64,000 bases of DNA, from positions 1-64,000 of the forward strand of contig JAQSWN010000043.1 of NCBI GenBank assembly GCA_029266615.1, given 5' to 3'. The notes beneath the pieces were generated by a model. That model searched no databases. It worked only from the letters and a program-made list of their open reading frames with translations, and was not told the origin of the DNA. Made by a program: the position numbers and the translations under genes. This DNA is from Polyangiaceae bacterium (GTDB taxonomy: Bacteria; Myxococcota_A; Polyangia; Polyangiales; Polyangiaceae). This document shows positions 44,401-53,154 of the stretch, piece after piece (position 1 is the stretch's first letter; every line of letters starts with the position of its first letter).

Positions 44401-45858
44401 TTCGCTCGCACGCACGCACCCTTCACCAGCGACGTGCCAGCGCGCCGCTACGGCTTGGGTCGCGGGGTCGTGGAATCCGCCCTGGTTCAGCTGGAGGACG
44501 CCGGGCGCGTCGTGCGTGGCGAGTTCCTACCTGGCGGCCACGAGCGAGAGTGGTGCGACAAGAACGTGCTGCGGCAGATCAAGCAGCGCAGCTTGGCCAA
44601 GCTCCGGCGCGCCATCGAGCCGGTACCGCCGGAGGCTTTCGCGCGGCTCGCGCTCGCCTGGCAAGGAGCGCAAGAGCCGTCCCGCTCGACGGACGCGCTC
44701 GAGCGTGCCATCGATCAGTTGCAGGGTGTGCCCATCGCCGGCTCCGTGCTGGTGCAAGACGTGCTACCGGCGCGCGTGCGCGGGTTTAGCCCTTCGGATT
44801 TGGACAGCTTGCTCGCCACCGGGGAGCTTACTTGGGTCGGCGTGGAGCCGCACGGCTCGAGCGACGGCAAGGTTGCGCTTTACCGCAACGACAAGCTCGC
44901 GCTGCTGGCGGCCGTGCCCGTCCCGGCGCCGGGCGAATTGCACGCCAAGCTGCGCGCGGAGCTCAGCCAAGGTGGAGCGCTATTCTTCGCGGATCTCGCG
45001 CGGCGCGTCGGCGGTTTCCCGCGGGACTTACTGGGCGCGCTGTGGGACCTGGTTTGGTCGGGCGAGGTGACCAACGACACGCTCGCGCCGCTTCGCTCGC
45101 TGCAAGCCGCCGCCAAGGCGCCGCGCGGCCGCCCCGATCCCCGCGCGCGCCGAAGCCAGATGCCCGGCAGCGAAGGCCGCTGGTCACTGATACGGCGCGA
45201 CGCCGCCGGCAGCGTCGCGGAGCAACGCGCGGCGCGCGTACGCTTGCTCTTGGATCGACACGGCATCTTGAGCCGCGAGATCGTGAACGCGGACGGCATG
45301 GGCAGCTTCGCTGAGCTCTACCCGGTGCTCAAGGCGATGGAGGACGCGGGCAAGGTGCGGCGCGGCTACTTCATCGCCGGCTTGGGCGGCGCGCAGTTCG
45401 CGCAACCCGGCGCCGACGAGCGGCTGCGCCTGAAGCCGGACGACAAGCCCGCGGTCGTGCTTGCCGCCACGGATCCGGCCAACCCTTACGGCGCTTCCCT
45501 CCCCTGGCCCCCCGGTGAAGCGCGCCCCCAACGCGCCCCCGGAGCGCTGGTCGTGATTCGCCAGGGGCGGTTGCTCGGCTACCTCGGCAAGAGCGACCGT
45601 TCGCTGTCCTTGTTTCTCGCCGAAGAGGAGCCTGAGCGCGGGCATCAGCTCTCCGCCCTCCTCGCCGCGCTCAAGACGCTCGTCGGGCCAAGCAAGCGCC
45701 GCGTGCTCTTGATTCAGACCATCGATCGCGAAGACGCGCCGCGCTCGCGTTTTGCGCCCGCGTTCTTGGCGGCCGGGTTCGGCACGGGCGCCTCGGGTCT
45801 CAGCCTGCGGCGTGGTCTCGCACCGGTAGACGACGAAGACGAGCTGGAAGACGCGTAA
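41416..45858 (+). CDS. lhr: Lhr-family large ATP-dependent helicase
   Basis: 1480-aa superfamily 2 helicase. Q-region and Walker A APTGSGKTLAAFL (about residue 43); motif Ib TTPESLYLLL; DEIH box (about 163); motif III SATQRP. The second RecA lobe has FVNSRRLAERLA, LVATSSLELGIDMG and QRIGRAGHSVGE. A winged-helix and Lhr-core region and a long C-terminal domain follow, matching full-length Lhr (about 1500 aa). Lhr proteins act in DNA repair, translocating on single-stranded DNA. TTG start at 41416. The 3' end abuts the DUF1501 gene (1-nt gap, convergent). Confidence 0.92.
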   Translation: MHALTEFSAPVRHWFSKSFRAPTRAQSLGWAAIREGKSTLLLAPTGSGKTLAAFLSSLDRLMTQPVEGEGLKVLYVSPLKALAVDVDRNLRAPIAGIRAAAAELSVPVRELDVATRSGDTSVKDRSRFQRSGADLLITTPESLYLLLTSQAARHFASLQTVIIDEIHALLPTKRGAHLFLSLERLEAMRTSDKPLQRIGLSATQRPLDEAARLLGGYFFAPGNEHPQPRPVEIVDARMPPRLHVEVRAAARSAGEPTAADPNALSAPPAAASPKSNWPEIHAPLLALIQEHRSTLIFVNSRRLAERLAQSLNELAGSEIALAHHGSLAKDQRAFVEDQLKLGKLRALVATSSLELGIDMGAIDLVVQVEAPPTVASGLQRIGRAGHSVGETSHGIVFPKHKGELPAAAVVARGMHEGAVEATRYPRNPLDVLAQQIVAAVANAPLTDGAIYDLCRQAAPFAELPRASFDGVLELLAGRYPSDEFSELRPRITWDRVSGEISARAGAKRIAIVSGGTIPDQGLYGVFLSNSEKPVRVGELDEEMVFESRAGDVFLLGASSWHIDEITHDRVLVSPAPGQPGKMPFWRGGGPGRPVELGRKIGALTRELLDIPLLRAAEVLKEQHGFDSGASQTLLEYFYEQRAATSVVPNDRAIVVERFKDEVGDFRVCILSPFGRRVHAPWAMALAEGFRNRSGAELDAVWSDDGIVLRLPDTEEQLSAEEFAPDPDEVEALVVQALAKSSLFAAHFRENAGRALLLPKRDPRRRTPLWAQRRRASDLLRVASQYPSFPMILETYRECLRDVFDLPALVELLLQIRRREVALVPVDSQSPSPFASTLLFSYVGNFIYDGDAPLAERRAQALVLDQAELRGLLGEAELRELFDAETIESVERDLLKLREPSLRHGDDVHDLLLLLGDLTLADLEARAHDPAALPAILHELQAARRVARAHIAGEERYFAAEDAGKLRDALGVMPPAGLPSTFLAPTTDALRELISRFARTHAPFTSDVPARRYGLGRGVVESALVQLEDAGRVVRGEFLPGGHEREWCDKNVLRQIKQRSLAKLRRAIEPVPPEAFARLALAWQGAQEPSRSTDALERAIDQLQGVPIAGSVLVQDVLPARVRGFSPSDLDSLLATGELTWVGVEPHGSSDGKVALYRNDKLALLAAVPVPAPGELHAKLRAELSQGGALFFADLARRVGGFPRDLLGALWDLVWSGEVTNDTLAPLRSLQAAAKAPRGRPDPRARRSQMPGSEGRWSLIRRDAAGSVAEQRAARVRLLLDRHGILSREIVNADGMGSFAELYPVLKAMEDAGKVRRGYFIAGLGGAQFAQPGADERLRLKPDDKPAVVLAATDPANPYGASLPWPPGEARPQRAPGALVVIRQGRLLGYLGKSDRSLSLFLAEEEPERGHQLSALLAALKTLVGPSKRRVLLIQTIDREDAPRSRFAPAFLAAGFGTGASGLSLRRGLAPVDDEDELEDA

Positions 45859-45859
45859 C

Positions 45860-47509
45860 TCACACTTGAAGCCCGAAAATCCGCTCAATGACGCTACGAG
45901 CGGCGCCGGCCCCTTCCGTCTGGGCTTGCACGTCGGCAGGGCTGAACGCGACACCTTCACCATCGAACGGGTAGATGCCGAGCGCTAGCAGCGCGGCGAT
46001 GCGATTCTCGGCTGGGGTCGCGAACGTCGTCGCGTTGCCGGCCTCGTCGATGTGCCCATGGCATCCGGCGCCACCCTCCCGGATGGGACCGCCGATGTAG
46101 ATCTGCGCGAAGCCGTGGGGCCAGTGAGCCCGGCCCATCCTTCCCGGCGACTGCGGTCCGGGAGAACGCCCGAACTCCGTGTTCAAGATGATGAGTGTCT
46201 TGTCCAAGCTCAGCTTGCGCGGATCCGCCTGCCCGGGCGCGTTGACGAAGCCGAGTAAGTGTTCGAGCAGGTTGTTGAGGTTGCTAGCTTGACGCCACGG
46301 GCCTTCGGAGTGGACGTCGTAACCGCCGCCGCCGTCCGCCTGCTTGACGCCAATGTCCGAGACAACGCAGTACTTGGCCGGGTGCGTCGGGTGGGTGAGC
46401 AGCCGCGTCGCGAGCGCCAGACCCATCGCCGGAAGATTCCCCCCGTTTCCGGGGGAGGTTCCGTCACCATTGACGAATTGGGGTTCGCCGTCGAGCCCGG
46501 CGACTACCTGCCGACACATGGCCGGTGTCATCAAAGGCGCGACCTCATTTTCCAGGACGACGCCCCGAATGAGGTCAGTCTGCGCTTGTTTCGAGAACGC
46601 CTGACGCAAATCTTCGAACTGCGGAGCTCGCAAAATCTCCCCGCCCGCACGCGGCCGCAAGCTCTGTTCGTACTGATGGAAGTACTCCTCGATGAGCGCG
46701 TCGTACCGCCCCCGCTCCGTCGTCGTCCCCACGTTCGGGCGAGCGAGTAGCCGCTGCATTCGGGCGAGGTCGTCGACGCGAATCTGAAGCGGGCGAGCTC
46801 GGCTCGGGTGCAGTCCCTGCGCCGCAAATCCGATCGGGACCCCGGCCGTGAAGGTCCCCCCACCGGTGGAAAGATCATACGCGTAGGGCAGCACGCGATT
46901 CGAGCTCGAGTCGCGGTCGACGAAGTAGCGGTTGACGTGCGTGGTCAGACCGGCCCCGGCCGGGTTGCCAAACGCGCGACCGGTCGAGGCGAGCGCGCTG
47001 CCGTACTCGTGCAACACGTCGCGGTGACGGGTAATCACTACCCGTAGGCGCTTCATCACGTCTGGTCGCGTGAGCAGCCGGCGCATGTAAGGGCCGAAGA
47101 AGATCTCTTCCTGCGCCGAGTCTTTGGCAAAGTAAGTGAATGGCTCCGATCCCGCGTTGTCGAATCCGCAGCCCTCGGAGGCTTTGATGAGGTGGTCGTA
47201 GGCCGTGTAGGCGAACGTCCCGCCGACCTCGCCGAGGCCGGGCCGACAGTAGAAGCTGTCCCACGGGTCAAGGCCGCCGAAGAGGTAGCATTCGAGCACG
47301 TTCTCCACGCGCAGGGCCGCGGGCAGCAGCGAGCTTTGGGCGAGGGTCGGGACTTCTCCGAAAGTAAGGGCGTTACCGCGGCGCGCCCAGGTGGCAGCTC
47401 CGAAGGAGGCGGCCCCGCCGAGCGCGGATGCCCGCAAGAAGTCTCTTCGGTTCACCCGGGCTCCGGCGGTAATCACGGTCGCCATAGGAGCCGATCTCGT
47501 GAGTCTCAT
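45860..47509 (-). CDS. DUF1501 protein with Tat signal
   Basis: 549-aa exported protein. Twin-arginine motif NRRDFLRASALGG near residue 20, then ECYLFGGLDPWDSFY, and central sequences YDLIEEYFHQYEQSL-type helices (ALIEEYFHQYEQSL), KYCVVSDIGVKQADGGGGYDVHSEG, TLIILNTEFGRSPGPQ and HWPHGFAQIYIGGP, all characteristic of DUF1501 (alkaline-phosphatase-like fold). The protein probably binds metal; function is unknown. ATG at 47509 and 47485 are both possible; the latter gives a more typical Tat leader. It is divergent from the S1C protease gene. Export via TatA-containing translocase is likely. Confidence 0.85.
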   Translation of the reverse strand: MRLTRSAPMATVITAGARVNRRDFLRASALGGAASFGAATWARRGNALTFGEVPTLAQSSLLPAALRVENVLECYLFGGLDPWDSFYCRPGLGEVGGTFAYTAYDHLIKASEGCGFDNAGSEPFTYFAKDSAQEEIFFGPYMRRLLTRPDVMKRLRVVITRHRDVLHEYGSALASTGRAFGNPAGAGLTTHVNRYFVDRDSSSNRVLPYAYDLSTGGGTFTAGVPIGFAAQGLHPSRARPLQIRVDDLARMQRLLARPNVGTTTERGRYDALIEEYFHQYEQSLRPRAGGEILRAPQFEDLRQAFSKQAQTDLIRGVVLENEVAPLMTPAMCRQVVAGLDGEPQFVNGDGTSPGNGGNLPAMGLALATRLLTHPTHPAKYCVVSDIGVKQADGGGGYDVHSEGPWRQASNLNNLLEHLLGFVNAPGQADPRKLSLDKTLIILNTEFGRSPGPQSPGRMGRAHWPHGFAQIYIGGPIREGGAGCHGHIDEAGNATTFATPAENRIAALLALGIYPFDGEGVAFSPADVQAQTEGAGAARSVIERIFGLQV

Positions 47510-47779
47510 CGGTTTCTAACGAGTCACACGCCGACAATGGCGCCACGCGCGTTTCCTCTACCCCGCGAAACGCTCGTCATAAGACGGGGTTCATCGCCTC
47601 CCCGCACGCCACCACAGCGAGTAGGTCTTTTGTTAACGTCACCTTTCAACCGTTAGAGCCGCCGATGCCGTCGCGCTGCCGCCCGATCGCGACGCGCTAC
47701 GACGAAGTCCGCAACTGAGCCGGCGATCTGCCCGAGGGGAAGGTATCGGCGCAAGTGCCGCCATTCGGAGAAAGTACCT

Positions 47780-49027
47780 ATGTCTGCACGACAACCCTTG
47801 CTCATCGTCGCTCCCCTTCTCGCCAGCTTGGCTTGCGGCGGCTCACCCCGCGGACAATCCGCCGCTTCCCCCGTCCTCCATGCCACCGACGCCGCCACCT
47901 GTGAGGTCGCGGGACTGACCACGGCTCAGGTGCAGCTGCTCGCCGGCGCGGCGACCGTGCTGGTGCGCACCGAGCAGGGCACCGGTAGCGGCTTCCTCAT
48001 TGGCAGCGGGGACGACCAGCTCGTCGTCAGCAACTACCATGTGGTGGCCAGCGGTTCGCAGCACGTCGCCGAGCTCACCCTCGCCGACGGAACCCAGCGC
48101 CGCGCCGAGTTGGAGGTCGTGAAGGTTTCGCGCGAACAAGACTTGGCTCTGCTTCGGCCGCTCGGTGTTCTCGGCTCGGCGGGGCTACCGGTGCGCACGG
48201 AAACGCCCGCCGTGGGCGCGAGCGTGGCGGTCCTCGGCTACCCCGGCGTAGCTGGAAGCGCGCCTGTGCTCACCCTGGAGCCGGGCACCGTCACCGCGAG
48301 CTCCCGCCAACTCGGTGCGACGGACTTCATTCAGACCAACGCCAACATCAACCCCGGTAACAGCGGTGGTCCGCTGGTGGACAGCTGCGGGCGCGTGCTG
48401 GGCGTGGTCACCGGGAGGCACACGTCGACGGAGCGGCTCGGCCTCGCCATCCCCGCTCGGGTCGTGAACGACTTGCTCGCCGAGTACAAAAAGCCGGCTC
48501 CCGCGCCGGAGAAAGCCGCGGAGTCGCAGTTGCAGCGCTTGCTGACCGAGGTGAAGTTCCGACGCAGCGACAAAGCGTCGCAATTCTTCGCTCGCGAGTA
48601 CGTCGACAAACGCGCGAAAGAAGAGCTCCTCCAGGTAAACGACCGCGGCCAAGCCAAGCTTCTGGAGCTGGCGGCCAGTCAACGCAAGAAGGGGCGGGAC
48701 TTCGCCAAGCTCCCCGAGCCGGAGCGGAGCAAGCTGGTGCTCGCCAAGCTCACCGCGAACGAGGTCTACGCGGTGGGCCTGGTCACGCGCGTCGCCAAAA
48801 AGGAGCTCGGCCCGTACGAAGCCGCGCAAGCTTGGCTCGGCTTCGGCGCGGCGGACTTGTTCGGCCCGCTCGATGACGTGTGGCTCGAAAACGTCAGCCT
48901 CACCAAGGGCGGCTGCATGGACGCCTACGCGACGGTCGCGGACGCGGGGCAAACGCGCCGTTACGTCGTGCACCTCCACCACCAAAACGGGGAGTGGCTG
49001 GTGAATGACCTCAAGCAAACACGCTGA
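47780..49027 (+). CDS. S1C-type serine protease lipoprotein
   Basis: 415-aa lipoprotein (lipobox LASLAC) with a trypsin-like HtrA/DegP-class catalytic domain at about 50-225: GSGFLIG, catalytic His in SNYHVVASG, Asp in EQDLALLRP, Ser in NPGNSGGPLVDSCG, and the Val-Thr-Gly substrate loop. No PDZ domain is seen; a C-terminal ~190-residue domain (about 230-415), with YVVHLHHQNGEWLVNDL, resembles a lumazine-binding/NTF2-like end. GGAGAAA precedes the ATG. The gap 47510-47779 holds the divergent promoters. Confidence 0.85.
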   Translation: MSARQPLLIVAPLLASLACGGSPRGQSAASPVLHATDAATCEVAGLTTAQVQLLAGAATVLVRTEQGTGSGFLIGSGDDQLVVSNYHVVASGSQHVAELTLADGTQRRAELEVVKVSREQDLALLRPLGVLGSAGLPVRTETPAVGASVAVLGYPGVAGSAPVLTLEPGTVTASSRQLGATDFIQTNANINPGNSGGPLVDSCGRVLGVVTGRHTSTERLGLAIPARVVNDLLAEYKKPAPAPEKAAESQLQRLLTEVKFRRSDKASQFFAREYVDKRAKEELLQVNDRGQAKLLELAASQRKKGRDFAKLPEPERSKLVLAKLTANEVYAVGLVTRVAKKELGPYEAAQAWLGFGAADLFGPLDDVWLENVSLTKGGCMDAYATVADAGQTRRYVVHLHHQNGEWLVNDLKQTR

Positions 49028-49143
49028 GGCGCCGTAGCGAAAGTGTGGTGTTTCGTCCCTGCTGGGGAGCGTCGCGGCCCTTTCGCCGCGGCTCCGCGAG
49101 CCGGCTGCACGTCTCGCCATCTTGCGCCAAGCTTCTCCGCAGC

Positions 49144-49965
49144 ATGCCTGAAGGCGATTCGCTGTTCATCGCGGCCCGCAACGTCGGCGCGGTGCTCACG
49201 GGCCGTACCGTCACGCGCTTCGAGTCACCGCTTCCCGAGCTCAAAGAGCAGGGCCTGGAGGGTCACGTCGTCAGCGCGGTGCGGGCGCAGGGAAAACACC
49301 TGGTCATCGACTTCGACGACGGGCGAAGCTTCTTGAGTCACCTGCGCATGCAGGGGAATTGGTTCGCGCGGGAAAAAGTCGCGCTCTCCCAGCGGCAGCT
49401 CGAAAAGACCGCGCGTGACGTGAGCTGGGACGACGAGAACACCACGCTCATCATCGAGACCGAGTCCAGCGTCGCGGTGCTGACGCGCGGCGCTATCGCG
49501 GTGCTGGACACACGCGAAAAGATCGAGCGGCGCCTGTCCAGCCTCGGCCCGGATCTGCTCAGCCCGGACTACGATCAGGCGGAAGTGATGGCGCGGCTGC
49601 GCGAGCACCCGGACACCACGATCGCCGAGGCACTGATGCTGCAGTCGATCGTGGCCGGTATCGGCAACGTGTACAAATCCGAGATTCTCTTCTTGGAGAA
49701 GGTCTCGCCCTTTCTGAAGGTGGACGAGCTGGACGACGCTACTCTGGAGCGGCTATTGAAACGCGGCCGCGACTTGATGCGCCGCAACCTGCAGCGCGGC
49801 GCGCGCCGCACCACCTTCGGCACCTTCGCGGGCCAGAACTCCTACGTGTACAACCGCAGCGGGGAGCACTGCCTGAAATGCGACACGAAGGTTCGCATGC
49901 TCCGCCAGGGCAATTTGCAGCGCTCCACCTATTTTTGTCCCGAGTGCCAGCACGTGGAGAGCTGA
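49144..49965 (+). CDS. Fpg/Nei-family DNA glycosylase
   Basis: 273-aa bifunctional base-excision glycosylase/AP lyase. N-terminus MPEGDS gives the catalytic Pro and Glu once Met is removed; Lys in AQGKHLVIDF; SHLRMQGNW; helix-2-turn-helix ALMLQSIVAGIGNVYKSE; C-terminal zinc finger CLKCDTKVRM ending RSTYFCPECQ. PEGD rather than PEGPE is typical of Nei-like members, so Nei-type (oxidised pyrimidine) is likelier than MutM. ATG at 49144; the frame upstream is not family-like. Confidence 0.9.
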   Translation: MPEGDSLFIAARNVGAVLTGRTVTRFESPLPELKEQGLEGHVVSAVRAQGKHLVIDFDDGRSFLSHLRMQGNWFAREKVALSQRQLEKTARDVSWDDENTTLIIETESSVAVLTRGAIAVLDTREKIERRLSSLGPDLLSPDYDQAEVMARLREHPDTTIAEALMLQSIVAGIGNVYKSEILFLEKVSPFLKVDELDDATLERLLKRGRDLMRRNLQRGARRTTFGTFAGQNSYVYNRSGEHCLKCDTKVRMLRQGNLQRSTYFCPECQHVES

Positions 49966-50124
49966 GGCCCGCTCTTCTTCAAGAACCAATTCCCGAGCCA
50001 TCGCTACCTGCGTCTCGAGTAACTCGGCGGCTCCTGTCTCCGCGCCTCGCTGGGCCCGCGCCCCGCTCTCGCTCGTCGCGCGAAAAAACCTTCGCCACGA
50101 AAAAAAGGCACCTCGTAGACTCGA

Positions 50125-50148
50125 GTCGCAGTCGCAAAAGTCGCAAAA
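50125..50148. repeat. Tandem GTCGCAAAA repeat
   Basis: GTCGCA (50125-50130) followed by GTCGCAAAA twice (50131-50139 and 50140-50148). It lies in the 471-bp gap 49966-50436, which contains no credible gene on either strand. Confidence 0.5.
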
Positions 50149-50199
50149 GTGACTAAGCTTCGCTAACGATTTCGAGAGCAGCGCGGGGGAAAGTCGATC

Positions 50200-50254
50200 A
50201 GTCGCATCGGTGACCATCGCCCGAAGCAGTCCTTGGATTGTCACCGCTGCGACT
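50200..50254. repeat. Inverted repeat with 15-nt arms
   Basis: AGTCGCATCGGTGAC (50200-50214) and GTCACCGCTGCGACT (50240-50254) pair at 14 of 15 positions with a 25-nt loop. GTCGC/GCGAC words also occur at 50125-50148, so the whole gap shares a motif. It could be a structured RNA, a terminator region, or protein-binding sites. Confidence 0.5.
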
Positions 50255-50436
50255 AAGCGGCGATGTGCGAGCGAGAGCCCAAAATCATTCAGCAAATTTA
50301 GTCTGAACCGCGACATCGTGCCGAGTCTCGAATACCCCTTCCTTTTTTGAAACGTCGGCAAGCAGCTTTAGGGTCCACAGCTGTCAGGCCGGCGGTTAGC
50401 GCGTTGGTCCCCGCGTTCGCTACGGCTACACGAGCG

Positions 50437-51324
50437 CTAAAGCGCGATCTCCACTTCCACGCGCTGGCCGAGCTTCAGCGGCATCGGCTCCGTGAGCTCG
50501 ATTTTGACGACCAGCACGCGCGTGTCCACCGGGCGTGAAGGGTCGAGCGCGCGCAGCGAGCGGGGCACGACTCGATTGGGAATTTCCGACACTCTTCCGC
50601 GCCACTTCGTTTCGTACCCCTCCGCGCGCACGGTCACGTCGGCGTGGAGACGGACGCGGCCGGCGTCGAACTCGCCCACCTCTGCTTCGACGCGTAGGTG
50701 GCTCAAGTCCGTGAGCGTGACGAGCGGGGTACCGGCGCTCACCATCTCCCCCGGATCCGCGAAGCGCTGGGTCACGGTAGCGTCGATGGGCGCGATGACC
50801 TTGGACTTGGAGATACTGGTGGAGATGCGCTCGGCGCCCGCCAGCAGCGAGGCGCGACGGGTCTCGGCCAGGCTGGAGTCGTGCACGCTGCGGTCGAGAG
50901 AGGCCTCCGCGACCACACGGCTGCGAAACAGCTGCTCGCTCCGCGCGCGCTCGCGCGCCGTGAAGTCCACGTCCGTTCTCGCTTCTTTGACGCGCGCCCA
51001 GGCTTCGTTCAACGCCGCGCGCTGCTCCTTCACGTCCACCTCGCCGAGCACGTCGCCCGCCTTCACCCGGTCCTGCTCCTTCACCGAGAGCTGCAGCAGC
51101 TTGCCGGAGAGCTCGGCTCCGAGCGTGATTTCGGCGCCAGGCGGCACCGCGACGCGCCCTTCTGCGAGCACGCTATGCAGCAAGGGGGACGCAGGCTGGG
51201 CCTCCGCCCGCGGGATAGCCTGGCCAGCTCGAAATTGCTTCCACTCGTAGGCTCCGACGCCGAGCAGGAGCGAGCCGAGGACGAACGTACTGGCGTGAGA
51301 CTTCAGGCGCTGAGCGATGGACAT
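50437..51324 (-). CDS. HlyD-family periplasmic adaptor (membrane fusion) of ABC exporter
   Basis: 295-aa adaptor with one N-terminal membrane helix (STFVLGSLLLGVGAYEW), a biotinyl-lipoyl half (VAVPPGAEITLGAELSGKLLQLSVKEQDRVKAGDVLGEV, in part), a coiled coil (ALNEAWARVKEARTDVDFTAR), then the second lipoyl half and beta-barrel (KVIAPIDATVTQRFADPGEMVSAG). It would link the inner-membrane ABC transporter to an outer-membrane channel. ATG at 51324 is preceded by GGGGAG at 7 nt; TTG at 51342 is a poorer start. Last gene of the TetR-controlled operon. No outer-membrane factor is nearby. Confidence 0.87.
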   Translation of the reverse strand: MSIAQRLKSHASTFVLGSLLLGVGAYEWKQFRAGQAIPRAEAQPASPLLHSVLAEGRVAVPPGAEITLGAELSGKLLQLSVKEQDRVKAGDVLGEVDVKEQRAALNEAWARVKEARTDVDFTARERARSEQLFRSRVVAEASLDRSVHDSSLAETRRASLLAGAERISTSISKSKVIAPIDATVTQRFADPGEMVSAGTPLVTLTDLSHLRVEAEVGEFDAGRVRLHADVTVRAEGYETKWRGRVSEIPNRVVPRSLRALDPSRPVDTRVLVVKIELTEPMPLKLGQRVEVEIAL

Positions 51325-51338
51325 GCGGTTACTCCCCT

Positions 51339-52013
51339 TCAAGCTGTGATTGTTCCGTCTTCGATGCGCACGACGCGATCTGCGACGCGGCGGACCTTGG
51401 GGTCGTGCGTCACGATCAGGAGCGAGCGCCCTTCGCTACGCGAAAGCTCGCTGAAGAGATCCAAGATCTGGGTGGCGACGGTAGCGTCGAGGTTCGCGGT
51501 CGGCTCGTCCGCCAGGATCACGGCCGGCGCCGCCGCCAGCGCGCGCGCGATCGCGACGCGTTGCTTCTGCCCGCCCGACAGGTCGCGCGGCAAAAACCGA
51601 GCTCGATCGGAGAGGCCTACCCGACCGATGAGGGCCTCGGCTTGCGTGGTCGCCGACTCCCCGACAACGCCCTTGAGGTTGAGCGCGTACTCTACGTTTT
51701 CCTGGGCGGTGAGCGCCGGGAACAGGTTGAACTGCTGAAAAACGAAGCCAATGTGACGGCGACGCACCGCTTGCAGCTTGGACGGCTTCGTCGCGTCCAC
51801 CGCCTCCCCCGCGACCTCCACTCGGCCGCTGCTCGCACTGAGCAGGCAGCCCAAGATGGAGAGCAAGGTCGTCTTCCCGGAACCGGACGGCCCCTCCAGG
51901 GCCAACACTTCTCCCGGCGATAGATGCAGCGTCGCGCCCTTGAGCACGGTCACGCTCTCGCGCCCTTCGCGGAAGGTTTTGGTCACGTTCTCGGCTACGA
52001 GCTGGTACGTCAT
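51339..52013 (-). CDS. ABC transporter ATP-binding protein (MacB/DevA-type exporter)
   Basis: 224-aa ATPase with Walker A GPSGSGKTTL, Q-loop FVFQQFNLFPALT, ABC signature LSGGQKQRVAIARAL, Walker B AVILADEPTANLD and H-loop VTHD. Its short size and the A-loop Tyr/Phe context match the LolD/MacB/DevA subfamily of exporters. ATG at 52013 is chosen; the longer open frame upstream overlaps the permease. It lies between the permease (8-nt gap) and the HlyD-like adaptor (14-nt gap). Confidence 0.92.
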   Translation of the reverse strand: MTYQLVAENVTKTFREGRESVTVLKGATLHLSPGEVLALEGPSGSGKTTLLSILGCLLSASSGRVEVAGEAVDATKPSKLQAVRRRHIGFVFQQFNLFPALTAQENVEYALNLKGVVGESATTQAEALIGRVGLSDRARFLPRDLSGGQKQRVAIARALAAAPAVILADEPTANLDATVATQILDLFSELSRSEGRSLLIVTHDPKVRRVADRVVRIEDGTITA

Positions 52014-52021
52014 GGGGCTCC

Positions 52022-53149
52022 TCAGGTTCGGAACACGAGCGCAGGGTCGATGGTGGCCACCTTGCGGAAGCTCACGATCGCCGACGCCAAGCAGAGCAGC
52101 AGCGTGCCGACCAGCACCACCGCCGTCACCTCCGGCTCGATGATGAGCTTGAGGCCCGCCGAGGCGATGACTGGCTTCAAGAGCTGCGCGGGCAAGTAAC
52201 CGAGCACGAACCCGAGTACCGCGCTCACGGTGGCTTGCTTGGCCAGCATCCGGTAAATGTCCAGATTGCTGCCGCCAATCGCCTTGACGGTGCCGAACTC
52301 TTTGAGGTGCTCCATCGTGGACGTGTAGAGGGTCTGCGCGACCACCACGACGCCCACCAAGCAGCCCAAAAATACCGTCAAAAATGCATTGAAACCAAGC
52401 CCGGTGTTCTCGATCCAGTAGCTGCGCGAGCGCTCCGCCCACTCGTGGGTCGTGAACACGTCGTTGTATGGCAAGCGCCGTGAAAGCTCCGCGCGCACCG
52501 CGGCCGGGTCCGCACCAGGCAAAAGCTTCACGACGATGTACGAGGTCTTGCCGCTCAAGAGCTCCGGCTGCAGCTCCTGGGCCCGGCGGAAGTCCATGAA
52601 CGCGAGGGGAGTCGTCGTGAAGCTCTTGGCCTCGCGCGAGGTGCCGATGACCTTCAGCCGTTGTCCATTCACTTCGCGGTAGTCACCGGTTCGGAACGGG
52701 CCGAAGCGCTTGCTCGCGGATTCGTCGAACATGACGAAGGAGCCGCGCTTCAAGTCGTCCAGATCCCCGGACGTGACCTGCCACGGCACGCCCCAGCGCT
52801 TGAAGTCGTTCATCGCGTAGACGATGGTCGTCTCCTCCGCGCCGGTCGGCAGGGCCACCTGCATGAAGGACAAGATCAAGTTATCGGCGCGCGCTACGCC
52901 CGGCACCGAGCGAGCCCGGTACAGGTTGCTGTCCGGGAACTGATGAACGAAGTCCAGATTCGGCGAGTTCTTGCTCGTGACCCACAAATCTGCGTCCAGC
53001 TTGCGGATGGTGATGGTCGAGTTGTCGAGCAGGCCAACGAACAACCCCACTTGCACCAAGACCAGCGTGACCGCGAAGGCCACCCCGGAGACGGTGATGA
53101 GGAAGCGCACTTTGTCGTGCAGCAGCGTTTTTAGCCCCAAATCGACCAT
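52022..53149 (-). CDS. FtsX-family ABC permease (DevC/MacB-type)
   Basis: 375-aa permease with an N-terminal membrane helix (VRFLITVSGVAFAVTLVLVQVG), a large periplasmic MacB-PCD-like domain (about 40-240), and three C-terminal helices (FNAFLTVFLGCLVGVVVVAQTL, TVSAVLGFVLGYLPAQLL, VTAVVLVGTLLLCLASAIVSF). The start and layout resemble DevC of the DevBCA glycolipid exporter as I recall it. ATG at 53149 lies 5 nt after the tetR stop, and the upstream frame within tetR is not coding. Substrate unknown. Confidence 0.85.
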   Translation of the reverse strand: MVDLGLKTLLHDKVRFLITVSGVAFAVTLVLVQVGLFVGLLDNSTITIRKLDADLWVTSKNSPNLDFVHQFPDSNLYRARSVPGVARADNLILSFMQVALPTGAEETTIVYAMNDFKRWGVPWQVTSGDLDDLKRGSFVMFDESASKRFGPFRTGDYREVNGQRLKVIGTSREAKSFTTTPLAFMDFRRAQELQPELLSGKTSYIVVKLLPGADPAAVRAELSRRLPYNDVFTTHEWAERSRSYWIENTGLGFNAFLTVFLGCLVGVVVVAQTLYTSTMEHLKEFGTVKAIGGSNLDIYRMLAKQATVSAVLGFVLGYLPAQLLKPVIASAGLKLIIEPEVTAVVLVGTLLLCLASAIVSFRKVATIDPALVFRT

Positions 53150-53154
53150 ATTCG

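Noticed and set aside
47665-47718. Possible 17-aa upstream peptide before the S1C protease
   Set aside because: Arg-rich, without a ribosome site or conserved feature; chance start/stop pair.
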